This document shows positions 1 through 7,484 of a stretch of DNA of 64,000 nucleotides, one piece after another. The translations under genes were made by a program, and so were the position numbers. The first letter of the stretch is position 1. Each line of letters starts with the position of its first letter. The notes beneath the pieces are model-generated. The model saw nothing but the letters and a program-made list of their open reading frames with translations, was not told the origin of the DNA and did no database searches. The stretch is from JAGNLA01 sp964639885 (GTDB lineage: Bacteria > Caldisericota > Caldisericia > JAAYUI01): contig CAZXEH010000003.1 of assembly GCA_964639885.1 (NCBI GenBank), positions 75,293-139,292 on the forward strand, read 5' to 3'.

Positions 1-202
1 TTCCACGTTCATCCTCAGAAGCATACAGCCCTAAAGCCAGAAGCGTCATCGAGACCAGGAAAAGGATTCCAAAAAGGATCGCCTGAACCCAAACCATTCC
101 ACCCATCTCACCTGCGTGCTTGACCGTCTGAACCAGCTGCGATATCGAAAATATCGCCATCAGGAAGGCAAGCAGAAACAGGACGATGGAGTCTTTCCTC
201 AT
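1..202 (-). CDS. Small membrane protein, N-terminal 67 residues only (runs off window)
   Basis: An ATG at 202-200 overlaps the stop of the preceding cytochrome b gene as ATGA, so this is the next gene of the respiratory operon; the frame stays open to base 1. The visible 67 residues begin MRKDSIVLFLLAFLMAIF and hold two hydrophobic segments (about residues 5-22 and 36-57), followed by a charged stretch (SEDERG). I do not recognise a family. Its position as last visible gene, translationally coupled to cytochrome b, suggests a small accessory membrane subunit of the same complex. The C-terminus lies outside the window, so the true length is unknown. Confidence 0.7.
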   Translation of the reverse strand, partial: MRKDSIVLFLLAFLMAIFSISQLVQTVKHAGEMGGMVWVQAILFGILFLVSMTLLALGLYASEDERG

Positions 203-2241
203 GAAACCAGTTTCAGCTCCACACCTTGTTCCTCGGCGAGTTTGCGTCTCTTGTCCATCACACGTTTGCGCCACAGGAACTCAAGCAGGAACGCAACCAC
301 AAACACCAGTCCGTTGAAGATTATCATCGTCCAGATGTAGTAAGGCCGGTCTGCGTCGCTAAACAGAATCCAGTATGAAACAAGCGATCCGATGAAAAAG
401 AAGGTGAGGCCGCCGATGCCAAGGGTCGTAAACAACGGCCTGTCCTTGGCACGTTTTTGCAGTTTCCCGTCAATCCACGGAATGAACACCAGGAAGACTA
501 TAAACAGGATTGTAATCAATGGCCCGATGGCACCAGGAATGAACTTCAGGTAGAAGTACACGAACAGGAAGTACCAGTCAGGCAAGATGTGGTCAGGGGT
601 TTTGACGGTGTTTGGTGGTGGTTCGTTGGTGGCAGGAAGGTAGAGGTTTGCAGCGATTATACACACGATTATTAGAAGGATCGCAATCCAGTTGAATTTG
701 GGCCGTTTTTTCCTTGACCGCATGAAATAGATTTCAGCGCCAAGATACATCATGATGGGTATCAGGTAGTGGAGGATGTTGAACCTGAGGATTGTGGTCT
801 GACCTACCTGGTGTGCTCCGAGGCCAACGAATTTCAGGCCTGCACCGATTCCCAACGGACCGATGACAGGCAACTGGTCGACCGAATCGAGCATCTGCCC
901 ACCAATCGTTGTAGCCCAGTATGATCGTTGGTCGAACGGGAGAAGGTAGCCCGTGACGCCTGAGAAGGTTGAGATTACAACGATGAGGGTGGCGATGATC
1001 CATGTGAGTTCGCCGGGTTTTTTGAATTCGCCGTTGAAATACATCCTCAGCCAGCGGAGCATGAGTAGGGCTATGAAACCGTAAGCGCCGTATCTGTGGA
1101 TGCCACGGATCCATCTTGTAAGCGGATTTTCCGAGATTTTTGCAACCGAGATGTATGCTCTTGAAACCAACAGGCCGTCGCCGTTGATGATTGAGAACGG
1201 TGATTTGCCGGCGTAGGCGAACTCTGCAGCTTCCTTTTCGTTCTCAGTCCTGATCTTTGTGATGGCATCAACAATCGGTTTTGCTTTTTCGTAGATTACT
1301 GCGATTGACTCATCACCGATTTTTACTTCGCCGTAAACCTGTTCCGGTGTCTTTCCTGCAAGCTGGAGCATCGGCTTGTCTTCCTCTGCAACCTGGCCCT
1401 CTGGGAGGGCTTTGAGTTCGTCAGCCTTTTTGATGGCTTCGGCAAGTGGAAGGGTTGTAGTTATTCCAAGAGACTCGTAAATGTGGGCATCTTTGGTTTT
1501 TAGAACAGTTTCAGCGTAAGGTTTGAGGTCTTCCTTGACCCCATATTCTTTTGTAAGGATTTCCCAGAGTTTTTCAGGGTCTTCAAGGTTCTTTTCCTTG
1601 ATCTTGTTTGAAATTTCTGTGGCAAGGTTTGACGCTTCAGCCGTTGCAGAATCGAGATCCATGTCTGCCCAGGTTGTAGAGGCGACCAGATCGGCAGCCT
1701 TCATGCCCTGGAACGGAAGGAATTTCTGATCCTGTTCTGTGAGCTTGTCCTCTGGAACCTTCTTCAGCTCGTTGGCTTTAGCGATGACTTCAGCGAGGGT
1801 GTATTCCTTGTAGCTGAGTTCGTCGTTGCTTGCAACCTTGAGAGCGATCTCTTCCTTGGTCATGCCAACGATTTCGTACAGCTGTTTCTGGCTGTCGTCG
1901 AGAGCGAATTCCTCGGCTGCCTTTTCCTTTATGGTTTCGACATCTTTCATGAAAACGTCAAGGGTTTTGCCGTGCTGGAATTTTACAAGACCTGGATCGA
2001 ATTTTTCCACCGGAGTAGTGTCTGGAACGTAGAAGAATGTGAGTGTGATTCCAAGGGCAACCTGGAGGATGAGAAGGGCGTAGAGCATGAAGCCGATCCA
2101 GTAGAACGGATTGCGCTTCACCTTGTTTTCCGGGATGCTCTCATCGAAGAGCTGGAACTTCTGGCCACGAAGCTTCCACCAGCGTTCCCAGCTGCCCGAG
2201 AGGTTTGCCAGCCAGTTTCCGAATTTGTCCATTGCTGTCAT
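199..2241 (-). CDS. Cytochrome b/b6-type subunit with a large insert and only one heme ligand pair
   Basis: A 680-residue membrane subunit of a Rieske/cytochrome b complex. Helix A (about 47-71) ends in TFFYVP as in cytochrome b6. Next come about 300 soluble residues (75-375) where the family normally has a short loop. Helix B begins IHRYGAYG (His382), the Qo-side motif GYLLPFDQR is at about 431-439, helix D has LHYLIP (His491), and a subunit IV-like C-terminal domain carries PDWY (554-557) in place of PEWY. The second His of each heme pair, expected 14 residues after the first, is Arg396 and Tyr505, so only the bL-type site looks able to bind heme. It starts at ATG, 12 nt after the FAD subunit gene, and overlaps the next gene by 4 nt. 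Cytochrome b identity is firm; the redox role is inferred. Confidence 0.9.
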   Translation of the reverse strand: MTAMDKFGNWLANLSGSWERWWKLRGQKFQLFDESIPENKVKRNPFYWIGFMLYALLILQVALGITLTFFYVPDTTPVEKFDPGLVKFQHGKTLDVFMKDVETIKEKAAEEFALDDSQKQLYEIVGMTKEEIALKVASNDELSYKEYTLAEVIAKANELKKVPEDKLTEQDQKFLPFQGMKAADLVASTTWADMDLDSATAEASNLATEISNKIKEKNLEDPEKLWEILTKEYGVKEDLKPYAETVLKTKDAHIYESLGITTTLPLAEAIKKADELKALPEGQVAEEDKPMLQLAGKTPEQVYGEVKIGDESIAVIYEKAKPIVDAITKIRTENEKEAAEFAYAGKSPFSIINGDGLLVSRAYISVAKISENPLTRWIRGIHRYGAYGFIALLMLRWLRMYFNGEFKKPGELTWIIATLIVVISTFSGVTGYLLPFDQRSYWATTIGGQMLDSVDQLPVIGPLGIGAGLKFVGLGAHQVGQTTILRFNILHYLIPIMMYLGAEIYFMRSRKKRPKFNWIAILLIIVCIIAANLYLPATNEPPPNTVKTPDHILPDWYFLFVYFYLKFIPGAIGPLITILFIVFLVFIPWIDGKLQKRAKDRPLFTTLGIGGLTFFFIGSLVSYWILFSDADRPYYIWTMIIFNGLVFVVAFLLEFLWRKRVMDKRRKLAEEQGVELKLVS
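1327..1803 (-). repeat. Internal duplication inside the cytochrome b insert
   Basis: Within the insert of the 680-residue cytochrome b, residues 147-189 and 264-305 are similar: LAEVIAKANELKKVPEDKL aligns with LAEAIKKADELKALPEGQV, followed by an E-x-D-[QK]-x(2)-[LM] element and a G-[MK] turn. Both copies are preceded by a related Y-E-x-x-G-[MI] element (122-127 and 255-260). The copies differ enough that they are an old duplication and not an assembly artefact. They are charged and look helical. No known domain is recognised. Confidence 0.7.
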
Positions 2242-2253
2242 TTTGGCCTCCTC

Positions 2254-3102
2254 CTAAAACACTGCCGGCATGTTTGCCACCTGGGCTGCCGTGAAGACTG
2301 GCCCATCCTGACAGACATATTGGTGACCGACGTTGCAGCGGCCACATTTTCCGCATCCACAGTTCATTCTGGCTTCCAATGAAACAAAGATTTTGTCTTT
2401 CGGGAAACCGAGCTTATCAAGGGCTAACAATGTGAACTTAATCATTACGGGTGGGCCTGATGCTATGACGGCAGTCTTCTTGAATGTCGGGTCCACGTCG
2501 AACAGAAGCTTGCTCCTGTTTTTGAAGTTCGGGTCGTAGTACTGTGGGACAACGCCAACGTCGTGCTTCCAGTTGGCATCGCCGACATCGGCCGTTAGTT
2601 TTAGCGAGGTATTTGGTGATTTTGCCCACTCGCCGACCCTGTTTTTGAAAACGTGGTCAGAAGGAGTTCTTGCACCGTATAGGATTTCGATTTCGCCGTA
2701 TTCGGAACGCTTGTCCAGGGTGTAGGTCATGATGTTGCTGATGGCTGAGAAGCCGACGCCACCGGCCATGTAGGAGATGTTGAGACCCTTGAGGGCTTCT
2801 TTCGGGAAGCCGTTGCCGTATGGGCCACGAACGATTACCCTTGCACCTTCCTTGAGGGTGTGCAGGAAGTTAGTGGTTGTGCCTACTTTGGCAATTGTAA
2901 GCTCAAGGTACTGGTTCTTTGTTGGCGTGTTACCGATTGAAATAGCGGATTCACCGACTCCAGGAACTCCTACAATGCAGAATTGGCCCGGCTCGTAGTT
3001 GAAATTTCCGCCATCTTTCTTGATGAAGAATGTCTTGATCGAAGGGGTTTCGGTTTCGATCTTTTCTATTGTCGCCATTTCGGGAAGGTAAGGATTCATC
3101 AT
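2254..3102 (-). CDS. FAD/NAD(P)-binding oxidoreductase with [2Fe-2S] site, FlxA/AsrB-like
   Basis: A 282-residue ferredoxin-reductase-type flavoprotein of the sulfhydrogenase gamma/AsrB/FlxA group. Residues 1-100 form the FAD beta-barrel (GQFCIVGVPGVGESAISIG), and YMAGGVGFSA (111-120) is the glycine-rich NAD(P)-side motif. A C-terminal cysteine set (C248, C250, C253, C256, C264, in NCGCGKCGRCN...C) matches the [2Fe-2S] ligands of PyrK/AsrB proteins. It should exchange electrons between NAD(P)H and the iron-sulfur subunits encoded just upstream. The start ATG overlaps the stop of the preceding gene (ATGA) and is preceded by GGAGG; a second ATG follows directly. Family assignment is strong; the NADH versus NADPH preference cannot be read from the sequence. 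Confidence 0.88.
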   Translation of the reverse strand: MMNPYLPEMATIEKIETETPSIKTFFIKKDGGNFNYEPGQFCIVGVPGVGESAISIGNTPTKNQYLELTIAKVGTTTNFLHTLKEGARVIVRGPYGNGFPKEALKGLNISYMAGGVGFSAISNIMTYTLDKRSEYGEIEILYGARTPSDHVFKNRVGEWAKSPNTSLKLTADVGDANWKHDVGVVPQYYDPNFKNRSKLLFDVDPTFKKTAVIASGPPVMIKFTLLALDKLGFPKDKIFVSLEARMNCGCGKCGRCNVGHQYVCQDGPVFTAAQVANMPAVF

Positions 3103-4124
3103 GCACCTCCCAGGGTTTCAAGTGTTTCTGAAAGCGAGATTCCTGCCGGACAGTAGTCGCTGCATCTTCCGCAGCCGGTGCAGGCGATTTCGCCGTAAAG
3201 GGTCATGTGGTATTCGTACTTGTCCAAAATCTTGTTCCTGTAGCGGTCGGCAACAACCGGTCTTGGGTTGTGGCCTGAGGCCTCAAGGCTGTAGACATTG
3301 AAGTGGCAGGAGTCCCAGCACTTGCATTTTGTGCATTCGTCCTTGCCTGTGGTGTCGTCCCTCATTTCGAAGCAGTGGCAGGTGGGGCAGAAGAATGTGC
3401 AAACGCCACAGCTTATGCAGCCTTCGCTGACTTTCTTCCAGACGTCTGTTGCGTATAGCTTCATGAGTTTTCCTGCGTTTGAGGTGTCGAGTCTGAAGGT
3501 CATGAGCTTTTCGCAGGCTTCCTTGACCTTTGCCTGTGCGCCGGCGTCACCGCCGTCCTCAAAGAAGGATTTGAATTTTTCTACAAACTTCTTGCCTTTG
3601 TCCGAAGCTGTAACCACTTCGAAGTATTCACCGTTTGGGACGAGGAGGATGTCTGAGCCCTTTTCCGATGCAGGGTTGATGCCAAGCGAGGAGCAGGCGC
3701 AAGTTGCAAGCGGTCTTTCGCAAGCAATTGAGATGATGACGGTGTTCTGCCTTCTGGCTTTCCAGTAGGCATCCTCGTAAATCTGCTTTCCGCCGTCTTT
3801 TCTTTCACGGGCGAGGAAGAAGTTGTCGAGAATCTCCATGCCTCTTGCGTCACAAGGTCTTGATCCGAAGAGGATTGTTTCCTTTGCTGGATCGATGGCG
3901 ATGATCTTGCCATCTTTGTACTTCCAGACCTGGTCAGCTTGCGGGAAGAGTGTGTCTTTGGCTGGCGTTCTTGGCCTGATTGCCATAAAGTCGATCTCTG
4001 TTGAGCTATTGATGGGGAGAATATTGGTTACCCCACCATCTCTTGTTGGTGCAAGAACGGTGACCGTCTTTGCCAGTTCGTCAATGAGTGCGTTGCATTT
4101 GGTTCTTGTAATCCTCATTGTCAC
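3099..4124 (-). CDS. 4Fe-4S dicluster electron-transfer subunit, FlxB/AsrA/HydB-like
   Basis: A 341-residue soluble iron-sulfur protein of the sulfhydrogenase beta/anaerobic sulfite reductase A group. The N-terminal part (about 1-200) is the characteristic non-cluster domain (RPCDARGMEILD). Two ferredoxin motifs follow in the C-terminal third: CISCGVCTFFCPTCHC and CTGCGRCSDYCPAG. An additional cysteine-rich stretch (CTKCKCWDSCHF) lies between them. In Flx and sulfhydrogenase complexes this subunit passes electrons between the flavin subunit and its partners. It overlaps both neighbours by 4 nt (ATGA), implying stoichiometric coupled translation. Confidence 0.88.
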   Translation of the reverse strand: MTMRITRTKCNALIDELAKTVTVLAPTRDGGVTNILPINSSTEIDFMAIRPRTPAKDTLFPQADQVWKYKDGKIIAIDPAKETILFGSRPCDARGMEILDNFFLARERKDGGKQIYEDAYWKARRQNTVIISIACERPLATCACSSLGINPASEKGSDILLVPNGEYFEVVTASDKGKKFVEKFKSFFEDGGDAGAQAKVKEACEKLMTFRLDTSNAGKLMKLYATDVWKKVSEGCISCGVCTFFCPTCHCFEMRDDTTGKDECTKCKCWDSCHFNVYSLEASGHNPRPVVADRYRNKILDKYEYHMTLYGEIACTGCGRCSDYCPAGISLSETLETLGGA

Positions 4125-5110
4125 CTCCCCAGCACTTCTTCGATTCTATAAAGCGACAGCGGTGCCTTGCTGATGTCGTTGGTTCCGGATTCGAAGTTCC
4201 ATGTGGTCTCAGTCAGATACTGGAGCTGGTCGGTGATGATGTTCAGTGGAATGTTTTCCGGGCACGCTCTCGTGCATTCACCGCATCCCGTGCATCTGTC
4301 GACAAGGTGGAAGTAGTGGATGAAGTGGTACATAAGTATGTTTTTGAGGTTTGTTTCCCTGTGCAGATACGGTTCCTGGAGCTTAGGCATGTCCATTACG
4401 CAGTTTTCGTTGCAGTAGCAACCAGGGCATGCGTCCCTGCAGGCGTTGCACATGGTGCATCTTGACAGGTGGGAGAGGATGAAGTCTCGTCTTTCCTCGA
4501 ATGGCTTTTCCATGTACTTTTGAACCCAGTCCGGGCCGTTTTTGTATGGCTTTCTTCCAACAGTGTCCTGAACCAGGGTATGGTCGGCATCGATTGGCGA
4601 CGGGTACTTGCAATGTGTGCATTTTGTTTCAAGGAAGTCGGATTTGTCAAAGTAAACGGTCTGACCGTCAATGAGCGTGACGATCAGTCTGTTGCCGTTT
4701 TCTTCAACGGCCTTGATGTCTGCAGGGCAGGCTTCTCTGAGTCTTTCAGTGTTCACCATGCCTGAGCAGACTATTCCGAAGATCCAGAGTTTTTCCCTGT
4801 CGAGTTTTGATTCGGAGATGTTGGCAAGGATTGAGCGGTTATCGCAGCCCTTGACCATGATTCCGGTCTTCTCGCCGTCTTTGAGCTTCGGGATGTAGTT
4901 GGTTTTTCCGCCGGTCAGCCTTGCAAGGTTAGCCCTTGAGAACGAGTTGAAGTCGAGTTTGTCGACATCAATGGCTGATTTTGCAATGAATGGCCTCATT
5001 ACAAGTGGCATTCCTTTTACGGTTCTGTAGCCGATGAATTGTGTTATCTTGCCGGTGATGAAGGCTTCTTTTATCACTTTTCTCATGTGCTGGAGCAGCT
5101 TTTCGTTCAT
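4121..5110 (-). CDS. 4Fe-4S dicluster protein, FlxC-like
   Basis: A 329-residue soluble iron-sulfur protein. An FrhB-like N-terminal part (MVKGCDNRSI and a central KCTHCKYPSP segment) is followed by two cluster motifs, CTMCNACRDACPGCYC and CTGCGECTRACP, at roughly 218-233 and 273-284. This layout matches the third subunit of FlxABCD-type modules and F420-hydrogenase/formate dehydrogenase beta relatives. It starts 1 nt downstream of the FlxD-like stop and overlaps the FlxB-like gene by 4 nt. The likely role is an electron wire between the FlxD-like and FlxB-like subunits. The FlxC label rests on gene order plus motifs, so the exact family name is less certain than the redox function. Confidence 0.82.
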   Translation of the reverse strand: MNEKLLQHMRKVIKEAFITGKITQFIGYRTVKGMPLVMRPFIAKSAIDVDKLDFNSFSRANLARLTGGKTNYIPKLKDGEKTGIMVKGCDNRSILANISESKLDREKLWIFGIVCSGMVNTERLREACPADIKAVEENGNRLIVTLIDGQTVYFDKSDFLETKCTHCKYPSPIDADHTLVQDTVGRKPYKNGPDWVQKYMEKPFEERRDFILSHLSRCTMCNACRDACPGCYCNENCVMDMPKLQEPYLHRETNLKNILMYHFIHYFHLVDRCTGCGECTRACPENIPLNIITDQLQYLTETTWNFESGTNDISKAPLSLYRIEEVLGR

Positions 5111-5111
5111 G

Positions 5112-5513
5112 CTACACCTCCAGCCTTTCGATGTTCCTCATCATTGAGTTGATGCTTCTTTCGAGCAGTGCCTTGTCGGTGTATTTCCTCTGGACGTATT
5201 CGATTCTTGACGGGTCTATACCAAGAGCCTCGGCAACGCCCTGTGCGGCAAAGAATCTGCGTTTTGCAAAGAAATTTCCGTCAAAATGATGGCAGTCGAA
5301 GTCCGGGCAGCTGAATACAATGACTCCACCGGCTCCATCCATCAGGGCTTTGAATGCAACGAGAGGATTCAACCTTCCGCAGCAGCTGAGCTGGATGAAC
5401 GTCACTTCCGGGAATTTTTCCTGTGTTTCGGCAAGCATTCTGCCGCGAAGAGCAGCATCGCAGTAGAAAACTATCAGCTTCCGTGTGACAGGCAGTGTCA
5501 AGACGTCTCTCAT
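5112..5513 (-). CDS. MvhD/FlxD-type iron-sulfur subunit
   Basis: A 133-residue protein of the hydrogenase iron-sulfur subunit D family. In MvhD and FlxD this small protein carries a [2Fe-2S] cluster that hands electrons to heterodisulfide reductase. Visible hallmarks are the N-terminal IVFYCD, the central LSCCGRLNP matching the family's MCSGRVDP, and CPDFDCHHFDGNFFAKRRF matching GCHPGDCHYxEGNYKAERR. No HdrABC genes lie nearby, so its partner here is probably the ferredoxin tail of the cytochrome b encoded 33 bp upstream. Cysteines and length are normal for the family. Confidence 0.85.
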   Translation of the reverse strand: MRDVLTLPVTRKLIVFYCDAALRGRMLAETQEKFPEVTFIQLSCCGRLNPLVAFKALMDGAGGVIVFSCPDFDCHHFDGNFFAKRRFFAAQGVAEALGIDPSRIEYVQRKYTDKALLERSINSMMRNIERLEV

Positions 5514-5546
5514 TGTGACTCCTTTCCGTAGATGTTCATGGCACCC

Positions 5547-6617
5547 CTACCTTACACATGCTACCTTAACATTGTTAAGGATTTGTTTGTTCTCGTAGCC
5601 TTCCAGATCGATGACCTGTGGCAGGCAGCCGGCAACACAGATTCCGCACGCCTGGCACTTGCTTCTGACCACGAATGCAACCAGCCTTGATTCGGTTCTG
5701 CTGTACTTGTAAGGCTTCTTGACGATTGCGTTCTTCGGGCAAAGGGTGATGCATGAGAAGCATCCGGCACATCTTGCGGAGTTGACTACAGCCGCAGTCT
5801 TGATCTTTCTTCCAAGCAACGGAAGGGCGACCAGGAGTGCAACCAATCCACACCAAATTCCTATGGCTGTGTTGAGGCTGTTGGTTTTTATGAACCAGAG
5901 TGCAACCCAGTCAAAGACGTATTTGCCAGCCTTGTGGTCGATCTTTGCCGCAATCGGGAAAACTCCGACGACAACGGCCATCAGACCGATTGTAACGAGT
6001 GTGAGTGCAAGGGTTGGTATCATCGGTGGTCTGGAAATCCTCAGGAAGTGGGCAATCAGCATTGCGAAAATCAGAATCGGGAGGGCAACGTGGATGGCTC
6101 TGTAGATGATGAGGAAGGTGATGCTGTTTATGTTCAGTAGTCCAAAGAACTTCAGGATTTCGTTAGCCCTGCCATCCATCGGGAGAAGGTAGCCTGATAC
6201 TGTGATGGCAACCGTGAACAGGAGCAGCGGGATGCCTACAAACCAGCCGACCGACCTTGTGCTTGTGTGCCTGTTGGCCAGGAATTTCCTGACCATGTGC
6301 AGGCAGGCGCATACGATCATGGCATCGGCTGAATACCTGTGGAGTGTTCTTACAAACAGTCCATAAGGTATCTTGTTGCTCATGATGTATGTCACTGACT
6401 GTGCTGCACCCTCCATCGAAGGCATGTAGAAGAAGCTGAGTATGAATCCAGTGATGATCTGGACAAACAGGAACAGTAGCGTCAGCGAGCCAAGGTGGTT
6501 GAGCGGATTGAGGGAATTGCTGTTGTAGATTGTGGCGTCAAACATGCCGAGAGCGCCGTTGATGAAGAAATCAAACGGTCTTTTCCATGAAAATGCCTTT
6601 GGTCCTTCCATCGTCAC
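5547..6617 (-). CDS. Cytochrome b with C-terminal 2x[4Fe-4S] ferredoxin domain
   Basis: A 356-residue fusion. Residues 1-200 form a cytochrome b N-terminal domain with both heme pairs intact and spaced 14 residues apart (His93/His107 and His176/His190), and a modified Qo segment GYLLPMDGR. Further hydrophobic helices occupy about 200-270. Residues 278-335 hold two cluster motifs, C283-x2-C-x2-C-x3-C293 and C321-x2-C-x2-C-x3-C331, forming a ferredoxin tail that should face the cytoplasm. No PEWY-type segment is present. The reading frame opens at a GTG that overlaps the Rieske stop (GTGA); an ATG two codons later is equally possible. The fusion suggests direct transfer between heme b and the soluble FlxD-like subunit. 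Confidence 0.88.
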   Translation of the reverse strand: MTMEGPKAFSWKRPFDFFINGALGMFDATIYNSNSLNPLNHLGSLTLLFLFVQIITGFILSFFYMPSMEGAAQSVTYIMSNKIPYGLFVRTLHRYSADAMIVCACLHMVRKFLANRHTSTRSVGWFVGIPLLLFTVAITVSGYLLPMDGRANEILKFFGLLNINSITFLIIYRAIHVALPILIFAMLIAHFLRISRPPMIPTLALTLVTIGLMAVVVGVFPIAAKIDHKAGKYVFDWVALWFIKTNSLNTAIGIWCGLVALLVALPLLGRKIKTAAVVNSARCAGCFSCITLCPKNAIVKKPYKYSRTESRLVAFVVRSKCQACGICVAGCLPQVIDLEGYENKQILNNVKVACVR

Positions 6618-7189
6618 ACCTTCTCCACCCAGATTTCATCAGCCTCGGTGGCTAATGCTTCGTCATACTTCCACGATCTCAGCGGTGCCGGTGGCGGTCC
6701 TCCAAGAACAGCGGTTGTAATTGGGTCGAAGACTCCGTCATGGCAGCGGCAGTGCCAGTAGCCCTCACCATCCGGTTTGAAATCCCATCTGACAACACAG
6801 GCAAGGTGTGTGCATTTTGCATCGAACACGTGCAGCTTGCCCTCATTGTCCTTGATGAGGATTCCAGGATTGAAAATCCTGACCGGCCTGTATGGGATCG
6901 AGACATCAATGGTCTCGATTTCAAACGAGTATCCCACCATCGGTTTGAGCTGGCTGTACTTGGCGTCCACCAAGACATCGACGATCTGCCCTGCAGCGTT
7001 GATCTGAGGTTCTTTAACCTTGTCAAGCTTCATTTTTGCAACTGGCGCTGGTGGTATTTCAAACCCCAGCTTACCAAACGGCTTCAGCAGTCTGAGCACC
7101 GGTGAAAGTGCGGCAACGGCAAGCCCTGCAAGCGGCAGACCCAAAAGGACTTTAAGAAGTTCACGACGGGTCATTTCTCGAGTGTTCAC
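6614..7189 (-). CDS. Rieske [2Fe-2S] protein
   Basis: A 191-residue Rieske iron-sulfur protein. The N-terminus has an arginine pair (MTRRELLKV) and a hydrophobic segment (about 13-35), consistent with a Tat-type membrane anchor. Cluster motifs are CTHLAC and CRCHDG, giving two Cys and two His ligands plus both disulfide cysteines. A GPPPAPL element follows, as in cytochrome bc and b6f Rieske proteins. It is the first gene of the respiratory operon. GTG at 7189 has a well-placed GGAGG (7196-7200); an internal ATG at 7174 is the alternative start. No cytochrome c1 or f gene is in the visible operon. Confidence 0.93.
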   Translation of the reverse strand: MNTREMTRRELLKVLLGLPLAGLAVAALSPVLRLLKPFGKLGFEIPPAPVAKMKLDKVKEPQINAAGQIVDVLVDAKYSQLKPMVGYSFEIETIDVSIPYRPVRIFNPGILIKDNEGKLHVFDAKCTHLACVVRWDFKPDGEGYWHCRCHDGVFDPITTAVLGGPPPAPLRSWKYDEALATEADEIWVEKV

Positions 7190-7223
7190 TCAAGTCCTCC
7201 AATTTATAAAAATCGCAAGTATG

Positions 7224-7252
7224 AGAGTATTGTTTTGGGGTGTGACTGTCAA
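7224..7252 (-). promoter_or_regulatory. Candidate promoter of the Rieske/cytochrome b/Flx operon
   Basis: On the minus strand a perfect -35 TTGACA (7252-7247) is followed after 17 nt by TACTCT (7229-7224). The -10 is weak, matching 3 of 6 consensus bases. Transcription would start near 7217, about 28 nt before the Rieske GTG. The rest of 7253-7434 is AT-rich and shows no gene on either strand. Confidence 0.4.
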
Positions 7253-7434
7253 ATGGACACCGAAAATGTTTTCCTATCCAGAGATTGTGGGCGTACTTGA
7301 CACAATTTCTTGCTTAAAATCAGCATTTTTGCTTAAAAACAGGTTAATGTAGTCATTGTTGCATTTAATGATTACGGGAGCATGTAGTTTTAAAAAGTCA
7401 CGATTTGTGTGCATTTGTTTGAAGGTTCAAAACA

Positions 7435-7464
7435 AAAAAGCCGGACAGAAATGTCCGGCTTTTT
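7435..7464 (-). terminator. Intrinsic terminator of groESL
   Basis: A perfect 13-bp inverted repeat (7435-7447 and 7452-7464, arm sequence AAAAAGCCGGACA) encloses a 4-nt loop and ends in a T run on the minus strand, 20 bp after the groEL stop. The symmetry would also let it act on the plus strand. Confidence 0.9.
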
Positions 7465-7484
7465 GAATGTTTGTGCTTTGTTGA

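Noticed and set aside
199..7189. Operon as a conventional cytochrome bc1/b6f complex or an anaerobic sulfite reductase
   Set aside because: There is no cytochrome c1/f gene, and no siroheme sulfite reductase (AsrC) gene; the AsrA/AsrB-like subunits come with an MvhD-type protein, which fits Flx better.
7297..7320. TTGACA followed by TAAAAT on the plus strand
   Set aside because: The spacer is only 12 nt and no plus-strand gene follows before the groESL terminator.
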